Positions 55,147 through 64,000 of a stretch of DNA of 64,000 nucleotides are shown piece by piece; position 1 is the stretch's first letter; each line of letters opens with the position of its first letter. The notes below the pieces were generated by a model. That model was not told the DNA's origin, did no database searches, and saw only the letters and a program-made list of their open reading frames with translations. The DNA comes from Pholis gunnellus. Lineage: Eukaryota > Chordata > Actinopteri > Perciformes > Pholidae. The stretch spans positions 23,659,099 to 23,723,098 of the forward strand of contig OU342816.1 in the NCBI GenBank assembly GCA_910591455.2, read 5' to 3'. The position numbers and the translations under genes were made by a program.

Positions 55147-57730
55147 CTAACCTGTGCAGTGGGCTCCAGCATTCCTGGGGTCCACATCAATAAATCCCTG
55201 GTGGCATGCACAACGGTAGGAGCCCACTGTGTTGTTACAGTCTGCATGACGGGAGCACTGACGGAGAGCAGACTGTGCACACTCATTTACATCTGCAACA
55301 AGAAATACGGACATACGAGGTTACAATTACATGTTTCTGCTATTGAATTACAAGATGGAATGTGAAGTACAAGTTGGACTTGATTCCTTTGTCTTCTTGT
55401 ATTTTTTATTTAAAGGCTAATTAATTCAGAGGTGCCTTGAAAATAAAAGTATTAATTTAAAGAACATTTGGAAGGCGACTTGGTGTGTGTTTGATTGTAT
55501 GGCCCGCTTGTTACTGTGTCTTGTGCAAATGTAAAAGTGTGACTGATTCTTGATTAATATCTCTGGATGTGTGCGTGTGTGTGTGTGTGTGTGCGTGTCT
55601 GCGCTCGCTCTGGTGTTATTTTCCGCTATTGCAGGAAACATCCCACAGATGACTGTCACTCAAACAGAAGTGGTGGGAGAAGGAAACTGTGGTGCGACTG
55701 AGTCATTCTTTCCTGAACGCCGTGTTCTCTGCAACATGAATCATTCTCAAAGCTGCACAACAATGTCATTTCTCGAAGGAAAGAAAAGAAAGAGGGAGAT
55801 GTGACTGCTGCTGCTGCTGCACAAAACAACCGCGTCTCCTCACCTTCCACGCTTACAGATGTCACCTCCTGTATGTGTTTGAGGAGATGGTGCAGCTTTG
55901 ACGTTACATCGTGCAGTGAAAGAGTAAAGTTGCAGTCAATCAGCAGCGAGGTGGCGGTTCTGTAGGGATGCACGGGATGTGAGCTGAGGTAATAAACGGA
56001 AACATCAGACTGCAGAGCTCCAGTCACCTGTTAGAGATAGAGACACTTTGTTCTAAAGGAAAACCTTCAATGACTCAGAAAGACAGGAGACAAGTGGATG
56101 CCCATTTATATTCTCTGTTTTAAATTAACATAATTGCAAATATTGGTTGTTGGCTATATAGCCTTGGCAGCATAGTCATATATCATATAAGTAGCAGAAA
56201 TAGGACATATATGAAATATGAGCTGTAGTAGAAGCAGTATTAGTATTAGCAGTTGTATTACCATTGCTTGCAACAATCGAGTGTGATTCAGAATTCCTCT
56301 TTCGCTGGAAATCAGTTGCTGGTAATCTGTCTTCACTGTCACTGTTGCATTAAATCGGTATCCTCCATTCTCAGAATAATTTGCCGAGCCTGAAAATGAA
56401 GTTAAAAGCGTCAGTACACCCAAGATATATTTGAACACGTAACACCTAGGATGTATAGGGGCCCGTATGAAAATGAATGGGGTGAGGCGTTCCCCAGCTT
56501 TGTTAAATGAATCCATTGGACCCTCCCCTTGACTTGGAGCGACTAAACAAACTAAGTTCAGGCTGCGTATCTGTGCAGCTACAGGTAAAGCTGAAATAAA
56601 ATATCAAATCTAGGATGATAACATTTAAAATGACCACACCATGCTCTTCCAGTAAATCAGACTCCGCTCTCTTCAACAAAAAGAAAGTGCACAAAACCCT
56701 CTCTCTTTTTTGCCCCCTATACTTTATATAATATATTATATCATAATTAAACTTAAAAGCATCATTTTAAGTTTAATTATTAAAAAAAACAATCAGCTCA
56801 ACTAACTTGTTGGATCCGTGCAGAGAAAGCTCCCCGATTGGTGGCAGCAGCATTTCTGCCAGCCTGGGCAGTCCATGTCCCACTCGCAGCCCTCAGATCT
56901 GGGAGACAATCCATCTGCAGTTGGACAGGATCCTGGCTTGGCAGTGAGCTCATCACTCCTGTTTACAGCTTCATTCAAAAGGAAATAACACGTTACAGGC
57001 CATATATTAGCAGAACGATATTTTTCTGTGCTCCCATCTGGTGTCTTGCACACAGCACCACACTCTGAAAGGTCACTGGTCTGTCTCCGGTGTTCCACGC
57101 TTTGCGATATCATCACGTGTTATAAACACTTGGACAAAGACGCAGAGCAATTTGTGCTTCACTTTAATGGATAATATGTGGTGTGCAGTACACTCACGCC
57201 GGGCGCAGTAATGGCCGACTTGTTCATATCCACTGCAGCATCTGGTCGCCTGCTCCATCACTGTCTTGTGCTCAGTCTGATAGGTCATCCTGTACAGTGT
57301 GACCGTACACGTCTTCCAGAGGAGCCAGCCGCCGCAAGGCTTTGTCACAGCGTAGGGGACCGTGTGCATCACCAGGAAACTCACATTCCGTGTCTCGTTG
57401 TGAACACATAGATGGTAGCCAGACTCAGACAGGCTATTCCCTAGAACAACATATATCTTGTCAATTCAACTGTTGGTTTCCATGGTAGCATAAAGACATT
57501 TTCAATGCTGCTTTGCTTTTGACTTACTCTGTGACATTAAACATTTTTTTTTTTTTAAACAACTGAAAGCAGGCAAAGCATCCTCATAACTAATCCGTAC
57601 ATATTGAGTTTCATGTTAATTTCATGCGAAGTCGTCATGTGCGTGGAGGCCTACCTTCATGTACAGTGTTTCGTCCCCTACAGAGCGCCAGCAGGGCCGT
57701 CGCCACCCAGACGGAGAGCATCCAACTCAT
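47109..57730 (-). CDS. umodl1: uromodulin-like 1, complete 17-exon gene
   Basis: This gene encodes a type I membrane glycoprotein of the ZP family, known in mammals from olfactory and vomeronasal neurons. Exons: 57655-57730, 57198-57440, 56807-56968, 56262-56389, 55844-56027, 55152-55292, 53743-53862, 53205-53462, 52927-53039, 52608-52827, 51930-52067, 50468-51843, 50153-50313, 49504-49740, 48114-48270, 47876-47960, 47109-47296. They total 3,987 nt in one frame: 1,328 residues (human 1,318). Order: signal peptide 1-19; EMI domain (RCCSGYEQVGHYC, about 30-105); WAP (CPGWQKCCCHQSG, 107-160); SEA (161-264); EGF (DVNECAQ, 265-311); Thr-rich linker (312-351); FN3 (352-437); SEA (438-548); EGF (DFNECTS, 549-594); mucin-like repeats (about 597-985); ZP (about 992-1245); membrane helix (about 1276-1302). 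The short tail ends in HYNFSV and NFTYLVFNT, close to human. Human UMODL1 has an extra FN3-SEA-EGF module that is not seen here. The start is chosen for its signal peptide. Confidence 0.94.
48449..48905. repeat. foldback repeat (GTTAGCTTAGC family), copy in umodl1 intron 14
   Basis: The left arm GAAGCTACAACC...GTTAGCTTAGCATAAAGAC pairs with the right arm TCTGTACTATGCTAAGCTAAC...GGTTGTAGCTTC. The outer words CAACATTTTAGGAGATACAC and CACTCTCATGTATG mark it as the same family as the 35.4-kb copy. A fragment of the right arm lies near 49980-50055. Confidence 0.8.
50810..51840 (-). repeat. umodl1: 21-nt coding minisatellite: Thr/Pro/Asn heptads of umodl1 exon 12
   Basis: About 1 kb inside exon 12 (50468-51843) consists of near-perfect 21-nt units coding for variants of the heptad TAPTTNN, such as TAPEITT, TASTANN, TAPAITT and NITAPTT, roughly 45-50 units. 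Thr and Pro density predicts heavy O-glycosylation. The joins NNTA, NITA and NVTA create N-X-T sequons every 7 or 14 residues. The unit length is a multiple of three, so copy changes keep the frame. All three frames on both strands are nearly stop-free here, which produces long spurious open frames. A non-heptad Thr-rich spacer follows before the ZP domain. Confidence 0.95.
54035..54573. repeat. dispersed repeat copy B (CATAGACTGTATA...GCCCCCTGCTGG family)
   Basis: This copy is co-linear with 31844-32339 and in the same orientation, with a few indels. It lies in umodl1 intron 6. The best-preserved block is about 54302-54545. Confidence 0.8.
55069..55144. repeat. (CA)38 microsatellite next to a umodl1 splice donor
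   Basis: A pure 76-bp tract. On the umodl1 strand it is (TG)38 and begins a few bases inside the intron after the EGF exon 55152-55292 (donor GTTAGAC). The frames across it are artefacts. Confidence 0.99.
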
Positions 57731-59349
57731 TTTTCACAGATCAAAATCCCAACCATGTATCTAACGACCACATTGTGCGTACATGCTCCTCTTTGAGATG
57801 ATGCTAACTCACTGTTCAGGGCGTATACTCAAAGACTAAATTCTCTGTGGCTCTGTCTTTCTCCTCCCCACCCTCCCCATCCCCACCGCCATCAGTCCCT
57901 GATGGACCACATAATCACCACAGCCAGCAGGTAGGTATCGCTTTCATGAAAACATTTGGAGTCACATTTTCCCAGTGTGGCAAAATGACATCAGTTTTTT
58001 TAAAGAATAATTACAATATTCAGACAATTCGATACCTTGCATTGCCATGACGTATGGCAGCATGACAAGCTAGTGAGGCAAGAAAAAAGCCTTTGGGTCG
58101 CATGATTGTCACAAGGGGAGCTCAGGCCTCACTTTAATCTTTGTAGAATAGATATGTCGTCAGTTTACTCGTTCTTTGGTGGTGTCAGTAAACATGTTTA
58201 TGATGCCGGGGTAAGAGATGTGGGATGGGAGAAGTCAGAGTCCCTAATGACTTGGTTTCCACACAGGTAACCATGGCAGTGCTTGCTATGCTGCTGGCAC
58301 TAACAGCCCGTGTCGGCCATTAATGTCAAGTAAGAAGGAGTGAGAACTTCCCTGCCATGTTCCCACATGTCTTCTTTCTTGTTATAGGAAGGAGCAGCGG
58401 GATGCTTCCGGCTACCAAAGATATGTTCTATAGAAAGACGAGATTCTGTCACTTTGACTTTATGAACGTGAATATACATTCCACGTTTGATGAAAGAAAA
58501 TTCTACAGATCGTCTGTATTCTTTTAAATCTTTTCATGTATATTTATCTCTTATTTCTTCTAAATGTGGTAAGTGATGTACGACGCTCCTTCTTTAGTAA
58601 TGAGCTGTGGAATAGTGCTTGATTAGACTTCCGTCAGTCATTAAGTGATAATGCTACATGCTGACGCGGTGTAGCATGTGGATGCAGGGCTACAGACTGA
58701 GTACACACAGTTGCAATACAAAATGAACATCAGCAGCTCAGTAGAACATGGTTTGAGGCCGTATTGCATGTGTTTCACCACCAGTGCCGCACCTGATTGG
58801 GTCATGGTACTGTAGCTTTCCGGGAACAGGCCTGTAGGCCAAATAAACATAGCAACAAGTCCCCACTGGATGCCAGTAATGACACAAACTCACTGCTATT
58901 CTGTAGTGACTTCCATTCAATCACAGACCTAATTGGTTTCATTGGGGTTAGGGAGATGATTATATCTACCTCTCGCAGTTCAAACCTACCAAAGTCTCTA
59001 TGTTGTTGGATACATAAAATAGGTATTATATATATATATATAATATTCATTTTTATTTTTTAATGCTAAAATCTCAAAAGGCGGGCTCTGGTTATTTGAA
59101 ATGTATATATTAGTGTGTTAAAATAGATAAACAACCACCAGTATCCACCCTTGGCTAGTTTACTGTAACACATGTGAGAACCTACTATACTTAATTTAAA
59201 CCATACTTAAAAATAATTACAGAGTAGTGCACTAGTATACTGTCATTGACAACAAGGGCTGTAACTTCAGCGATCAACCTTTGGCCAAAAGAAAAACAAG
59301 GCAAGTAACAGAACCATTGACAGAGCTAATACGAAAAATATGACCTATC
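57731..59349. other. umodl1-zbtb21 divergent intergenic region
   Basis: There is no coding sequence. The 100-150 bases before the umodl1 ATG probably contain its promoter, but no TATA box is evident. A short (TA)n run lies at about 59028-59043. Confidence 0.6.
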
Positions 59350-59581
59350 CCTTTAAATTAGCTTCAGTGTCATGTCTTCCGTTGGACCCGCCTTCGGGTC
59401 CCTTTTCCGGCCTATCAGAGCGCAGTGCACGTGACGAGCGTTCTTTGCGATGACCTCATCCCTGGTGTGGGATGACGTCAAATTCAAGATGGATGGAATC
59501 ACGACCAGCGCGCAGAAATCTACACAACACTGAATAAAGTCGCGGCTGTGTGGAGGAAAGAGCATATTGACGACGGGCAGG
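59350..59581 (+). promoter_or_regulatory. zbtb21: zbtb21 promoter and probable untranslated first exon
   Basis: The stretch is CpG-rich against AT-rich surroundings. It contains an E-box CACGTGAC (59428-59435) and a perfect cAMP response element TGACGTCA (59473-59480). It ends in a strong donor GGGCAGG|GTAAGTG at 59581/59582. The next acceptor in the plus direction that fits is TTTCAG at 62467-62472, two bases before the zbtb21 ATG. This implies a non-coding first exon and a 2.9-kb 5' UTR intron. The transcription start is not determined. Confidence 0.65.
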
Positions 59582-61206
59582 GTAAGTGTAGCTGGACTAC
59601 CAAACTTAACGTTAGGCTGAATTAGCACGGACGGTGAAACATAGTTGGTAGAGTGCTGTTAAGGAGAAGCGTTTCCTCCCTGACGTAACTCGAAAGGGGG
59701 CTCGTGCTGCTGTAAAACCTGACCAACTACAACGTATTTTGCAGCCAACAACTAACGTTACGCCTTGTCAGGCCGACATTAAACCGTTTTTTAAAAAAAC
59801 AAACAAAAACAAACACCACTGCCACCGGAGATAGGGTAAGTTAGCGGGCTCAATTCACCCCCCCCTCCTCCTCCTCCTCCTCACACTCTAACAGCTTCTC
59901 TCTCCGCACCGACTGTGTTTTCATTCCGGGGTTTGCCGCGGTGGAGTCCATTGAAACGCGCTCAACTTCCCCCCACCTTCTTGATTTGGTAGAACCTCTA
60001 AATCGAAACGGTCGTAGCCTCGGTTCTGACGCCATTTGCCCACACGGAACGAGCAACTCGTGACTGTTTTAACTGAACTGGAAGTGGCGTGTCGGTTGGA
60101 TAAGTTATGTGTCATGAGAAATTGAGCCACGTCTCACATTGTGATCTTACGCCGAAAGCCTCACTCCACTCCCTCGTGGGAAACTGACACGACCGAACAG
60201 TCGCCGTTGTTCTCTTAACGTGGACCAGAGGTTTTGATGGAGAGGCAACCGTGCGGTTGCTATTTTTTGATGAATGAATGAAGCTTGTGCCCATGAGCCT
60301 ATTTTAGAAAGCGTCAACATAAGTACTATGCCTTCCGGTCACCATTTTCAAAATAAAAGCCGGAAAGAACTACGATTGTGCAAAACAAATAAATATGAAT
60401 ATCGTTTTTTGCAGGTGAAAATGCAGTTGTTCTCGTATCCAGAAAGGATAACTCCAATGCACCTAATAGAGGCCTCTCACACAACGCTCTGTAACACAAC
60501 AAAATTGATTGAATTGGTGTCTTATTACTGGATAATGTCAATACACTCAGTTGCCAGTTTAATAAGTATACCTAGTTCAAACTAATGCAGTCCCTTACAA
60601 CAGCCCTACCTGACATTACCTCAAACTACAGCCGCAAATGTGACCTTAAAGTGCTCCTAGAAGAACTTAATTAAAACCTACATGAAAGTGTGCTTTATTG
60701 CAGAGCTGGTGTATTTAGCTAGGCATACTTCCAAGGGTGTAATTTCTGCTCGGGATGCGAGAGCCATGACCCCTCACTTTTCAAAATCATATTTTCTTTC
60801 TTCTTTTTTTTTTAAATCACCATAGTGCATATTTGTTCTGCATCTCGGGCTACATGCCGGCAGCCCTAACTTCCTGGTGGAGGTTGATATGGCTTCATGC
60901 AGCCTGAAGGGAATGACTGCAGGCAAAAAATATTATGTAAACTATATTTTTTATTTACAGTTGCTATTTTCATAAAAAGTGCTTGAGTAAAACATCAATC
61001 AAAACTAAAGGCAGCAAGGAAGATGCCAATACAACATAATCTATTCTGGTAAGGAAACTAAACATGATTTTAAGTAGGCTGATTGCCTTAACAATACAGC
61101 AGAGGGTAACATAAAATTTCTATTTTATATAAAAAATTATATGGAACAATTTTATTCATTTTTTCTTAAGTGCTAGATTGATTTAAGTGTACATAAAATA
61201 CAGGTT

Positions 61207-61237
<31 letters not shown>

Positions 61238-62472
61238 TGAAACCAAACTTACACTCATTTAGTACACATTGCAGTGTAACCATTGTACAGAGGGAGAATA
61301 TTTTCATGTGACTTTTTATTCCTCCCTCGGGACATTTTTTAGTTTAAGTAGTAAACCAGCGTGATCTTGATGCAGCTCGTCTCACAATCAACTTAGTAGA
61401 TGACGACCTAAACAACAGTCACACATGTGACATATAGGCCCTTTGATGCATAAAATGCCACATCTGCTCTTTTCTTTGAAGAATTATGTTTAATTTCCTA
61501 AAAACATATTAAACATGTTTATGCTAACGCTAAAGCCTTTATTTTTAAGGCCAACTTGTTAAACTTCCTGCATTTGTCTGTGTCACTGAGGGTGACTTGA
61601 CAGAGCTGCATGTCCATACCTTCTGACTTCTAACATGATGTCATGCCCATAAACTTGCTCTGTGTGTCCTTCTGTGTAACTCTAGTGATCACCACAAACA
61701 ACAACCAGCAAGAGAAATAGGGTCGACGAAAGTCAGCATTTGTTGACAGTAGGCCTACAAGCAGCGGTTATTATCAATTAATCCACCTCTTAGTTTATCG
61801 CTCAATTGCTTGAGGTATAAAAAACAAAGAGAAGCAGAAGATCCTCACAAATGATGAGCTGGAACCAGATCACATTCGTCATTTTTGCATTACTTAAATT
61901 CTTATTGTGTATATAATGCTTATTAAAATATGAAAGTAGTTGCCAATCGTTTTTCTGTTGTTCAATTGATCTTTTATCCAAATAAATTCAACATATATTT
62001 ATCAAAATAAGTCAATTAATTTCAAAGCTTTTTGTTGCCTCTATTTACCATCAGGTGGCAGCTGATATCTTTTTAGATTATACTCAGTTATAGTAAAAAG
62101 TCAAATTATTGCTTAAATGTAAAAAATAATAACACTTATTTGTTTGAAATTATATTTAACCAATTGTTAACTCAGGGCCATCTTACATGACAACATAATT
62201 GGCACATGTTGGGCTGGATTAACTATACTACAAGGCTCCGTAACATACTGGGATAATATAATCTGTGACACTGATGGTGTTGTGGCCCCGCAGACAAAGG
62301 CCAATAGACACAAGCATACGTTAATGAGAGGCCAATAGGGACGCTATCTGATCTCCAGTTGGCTATTGTTGTGTGTGCATGTGCCGGTTCATGCCCGTCT
62401 CTACACTTAATAATCACCTTTTGTGTTTACATTCCTGCGTTTAAAATGCAACCCTCTCGTCTTGTCTTTCAG
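59582..62472 (+). other. zbtb21: zbtb21 5' UTR intron
   Basis: AT-rich non-coding sequence with a CTC-rich tract (about 59862-59880), a short CA repeat (61209-61234) and no recognised element. The first 350 bases stay CpG-rich and may hold further promoter sequence. Confidence 0.6.
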
Positions 62473-62474
62473 CC

Positions 62475-64000
62475 ATGGAGAGCCTAGTGCATTACAGCAA
62501 TCCCTCCCATGCCCTGTCAGTGTTGGGGGTTCTGAATGAGCAGCGCCTGCGGGGCCAGATGTGTGACGTGGTCCTGGTTGTGGCGGACCAGAGGTACCAG
62601 GCCCATAAGAGTGTTCTGGCCGCCACCAGTGAGTATTTCCAGACCCTGTTCACACGGACGGACGCAGAGTCGCTGAAAATTGTGAACCTGGACTTCTGTG
62701 AGCCGGACGCCTTCGAGATAGTTCTGAATTACATTTACTCCTCCTCACTATTTGTGGACAAAGGCAGCCTGGCAGCCATTCAAGAGCTTGGCTACAGCCT
62801 TGGAATCCCTTTCCTCACCAATATAGTGTCAACAAGGCCACATGCATCCTACTGTGTGTCTAGAAAAAGGCTTTCGTTCTCAGAGGGCGATGAGAACGAC
62901 GTCCAGACAAGGAGCGTCATTGTGCGTCGGGTCCGGAATGACACAACACATCCCTCTCGCTCGAATTATCAGAGAAAAGCATCAGAGAGATCATCTCCTC
63001 CCCACTCTGCTCGAGAGTCCGCTCTGCCGCCATCGGAGCACAACTCTTATGAATCTCTCAGAAACTCTGAATCCACCAGCAGGAAATCATCGGCGCAGAG
63101 TGACGCTGCTGAGAGGAAGCCCACCTATCCGTACACCTCCATATTAAAAGGGAACTCGTCGCACGTCACGTCCGTTCGGCCCCAGCTGACATCATCGGTG
63201 TCTTTCAGTGATGCGGAAGTGCAGCACACCAGGCTGCAGTCTGGCACTGACCAGGACACCAAAGAGGAGGATGAAGAGCTGCAGCCCCACTATCACACCA
63301 AAGTGCCCTTCCGGGGTCAGGCCACTGAGCCGAGCCAGACCATTGACAGGAGCGGGCCGCTCATAAAGAGCCTGCTCCGAAGATCGTTGTCCATGGACAG
63401 CCCTGTTCCGGTCTTCTCGCCCACGCTGGAGCTCAAGGGGCTGCAAAACCGTGAACAGTCGGTCGTCAAGATGGCGTCAAACGCATCTGGGCCAGAAACA
63501 TCTGCTCACAATGGCGACTCAAAAAGAACTTCTCCCCTGGTTCTCAGGTCAAAGTACCCCAGCAGGTATGATGAAAATACTCAGGTAGAAAGAGAGTACA
63601 GTGTGAAAGCTGAGCCCAGCAGTCCACTCGCTGACCCCATGGACATCATTCGAATCACAGTTGGAGAAGCGTTGCCAGTCAATCTTAGAGACTTTCAAAC
63701 AAATTACGAGCAAGATTCCAGGCCAGACTTCAATCCCTTTGGGAAAAGGAAGGATAGGCCGGACAACAGAAGGTACCCATTTAAGAAGAACAAAACATTT
63801 AAGGAACATACCCTTTCACCTGATGAGAACGTGTCAGAAACAGTACCTCAGAGTGCCGGCAGCGACTCCAATGAAACCAGCGGGGAGCCGCCGCAGAACA
63901 AGATTTTCAAATGCTGGAACTGTTTGAAGGTTTTCAGGTCCAGCGCTGGACTACACCGCCATGTAAATATGTATCACAACCCCGAAAAGCCGTATGCTTG
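62475..64000 (+). CDS. zbtb21: zinc finger and BTB domain-containing protein 21, N-terminal part (cut by window edge)
   Basis: This gene encodes a nuclear BTB/POZ C2H2 zinc-finger transcriptional repressor. The visible 508 codons form one exon with no stop, running off the window during the first zinc finger's linker (EKPYA). The start MESLVHYSNPSHALSVL aligns with human MEGLLHYINPAHAIS. The BTB dimerisation domain spans about residues 10-120 (CDVVLVVADQRYQAHKSVL, FCEPDAFEIVLNYIYSSSLF). A conserved central block at about residues 289-310 reads IDRSGPLIKSLLRRSLSMDS. VKAEPSSPL (from about 377) contains a sumoylation consensus at Lys378 and matches a conserved human site. One C2H2 finger has Cys480, Cys483, His496 and His501. 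Human ZBTB21 is about 1,066 residues, so about half is missing. Its neighbour umodl1 is also its neighbour in human. Confidence 0.97.
   Translation, partial: MESLVHYSNPSHALSVLGVLNEQRLRGQMCDVVLVVADQRYQAHKSVLAATSEYFQTLFTRTDAESLKIVNLDFCEPDAFEIVLNYIYSSSLFVDKGSLAAIQELGYSLGIPFLTNIVSTRPHASYCVSRKRLSFSEGDENDVQTRSVIVRRVRNDTTHPSRSNYQRKASERSSPPHSARESALPPSEHNSYESLRNSESTSRKSSAQSDAAERKPTYPYTSILKGNSSHVTSVRPQLTSSVSFSDAEVQHTRLQSGTDQDTKEEDEELQPHYHTKVPFRGQATEPSQTIDRSGPLIKSLLRRSLSMDSPVPVFSPTLELKGLQNREQSVVKMASNASGPETSAHNGDSKRTSPLVLRSKYPSRYDENTQVEREYSVKAEPSSPLADPMDIIRITVGEALPVNLRDFQTNYEQDSRPDFNPFGKRKDRPDNRRYPFKKNKTFKEHTLSPDENVSETVPQSAGSDSNETSGEPPQNKIFKCWNCLKVFRSSAGLHRHVNMYHNPEKPYA

Noticed and set aside
56996..57068. 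Alternative upstream acceptor for umodl1 exon 3 at TTTCAG (about 57068)
   Set aside because: It is in phase and would insert about 33 extra residues (starting CGAVCKTPDG), but the acceptor at 56968 gives a linker that aligns better with human UMODL1. It remains a possible splice variant.
57931..59060. Small frames between umodl1 and zbtb21
   Set aside because: All are under 90 codons, with no homology, splice context or domain-like composition.

Overview
The window is a piece of nuclear chromosome from a ray-finned fish, most likely a percomorph teleost. It has small spliced vertebrate genes, many CA, GAT and TTG microsatellites, and several dispersed DNA repeats whose sequences resemble those common in perciform genomes. 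There is no operon structure, rRNA, CRISPR array or phage. Five protein-coding genes account for essentially all credible coding sequence. I rebuilt their exons by hand from splice sites, reading phase and remembered family sequences, without a database search.

Left part (1-41.8 kb): dgat2 (minus strand, its last exons lie beyond position 1), mogat2 (minus, complete, six exons, 335 codons) and map6 (plus, exons from 24,471 to 41,457). dgat2 and mogat2 are tandem acyltransferase paralogues with matching exon lengths and phases. Both make neutral lipid at the endoplasmic reticulum: mogat2 makes diacylglycerol from monoacylglycerol and dgat2 makes triacylglycerol from diacylglycerol. map6 encodes a microtubule-stabilising protein and is head-to-head with mogat2. 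The trio corresponds to the human 11q13.5 neighbourhood MAP6-MOGAT2-DGAT2.

Middle (41.8-47.1 kb): an intergenic stretch between the convergent 3' ends of map6 and umodl1. It holds an 883-bp hAT transposon with perfect 15-bp terminal inverted repeats, an 8-bp target duplication and the 3' part of a transposase gene.

Right part (47.1-64 kb): umodl1 (minus, 17 exons, 1,328 codons), a large type I membrane protein with EMI, WAP, two SEA, two EGF, FN3 and ZP domains and a long Thr/Pro/Asn mucin-like repeat encoded by a 21-nt minisatellite. Next, divergently, comes zbtb21 (plus, a BTB zinc-finger repressor cut by the right edge), with a probable CpG-rich promoter and untranslated first exon near 59.4-59.6 kb. 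In human these two genes are neighbours at 21q22.3, so the window joins two regions that are separate in mammals.

The rest is introns and intergenic DNA with microsatellites, TTAA-flanked and other inverted-repeat elements, and a recurrent foldback repeat. I saw no new multi-gene system. The most notable items are the umodl1 heptad minisatellite, a GC-AG intron in dgat2 at a position where mogat2 has no intron, a stop codon overlapping a splice donor in map6, and the intact hAT footprint at the synteny junction.
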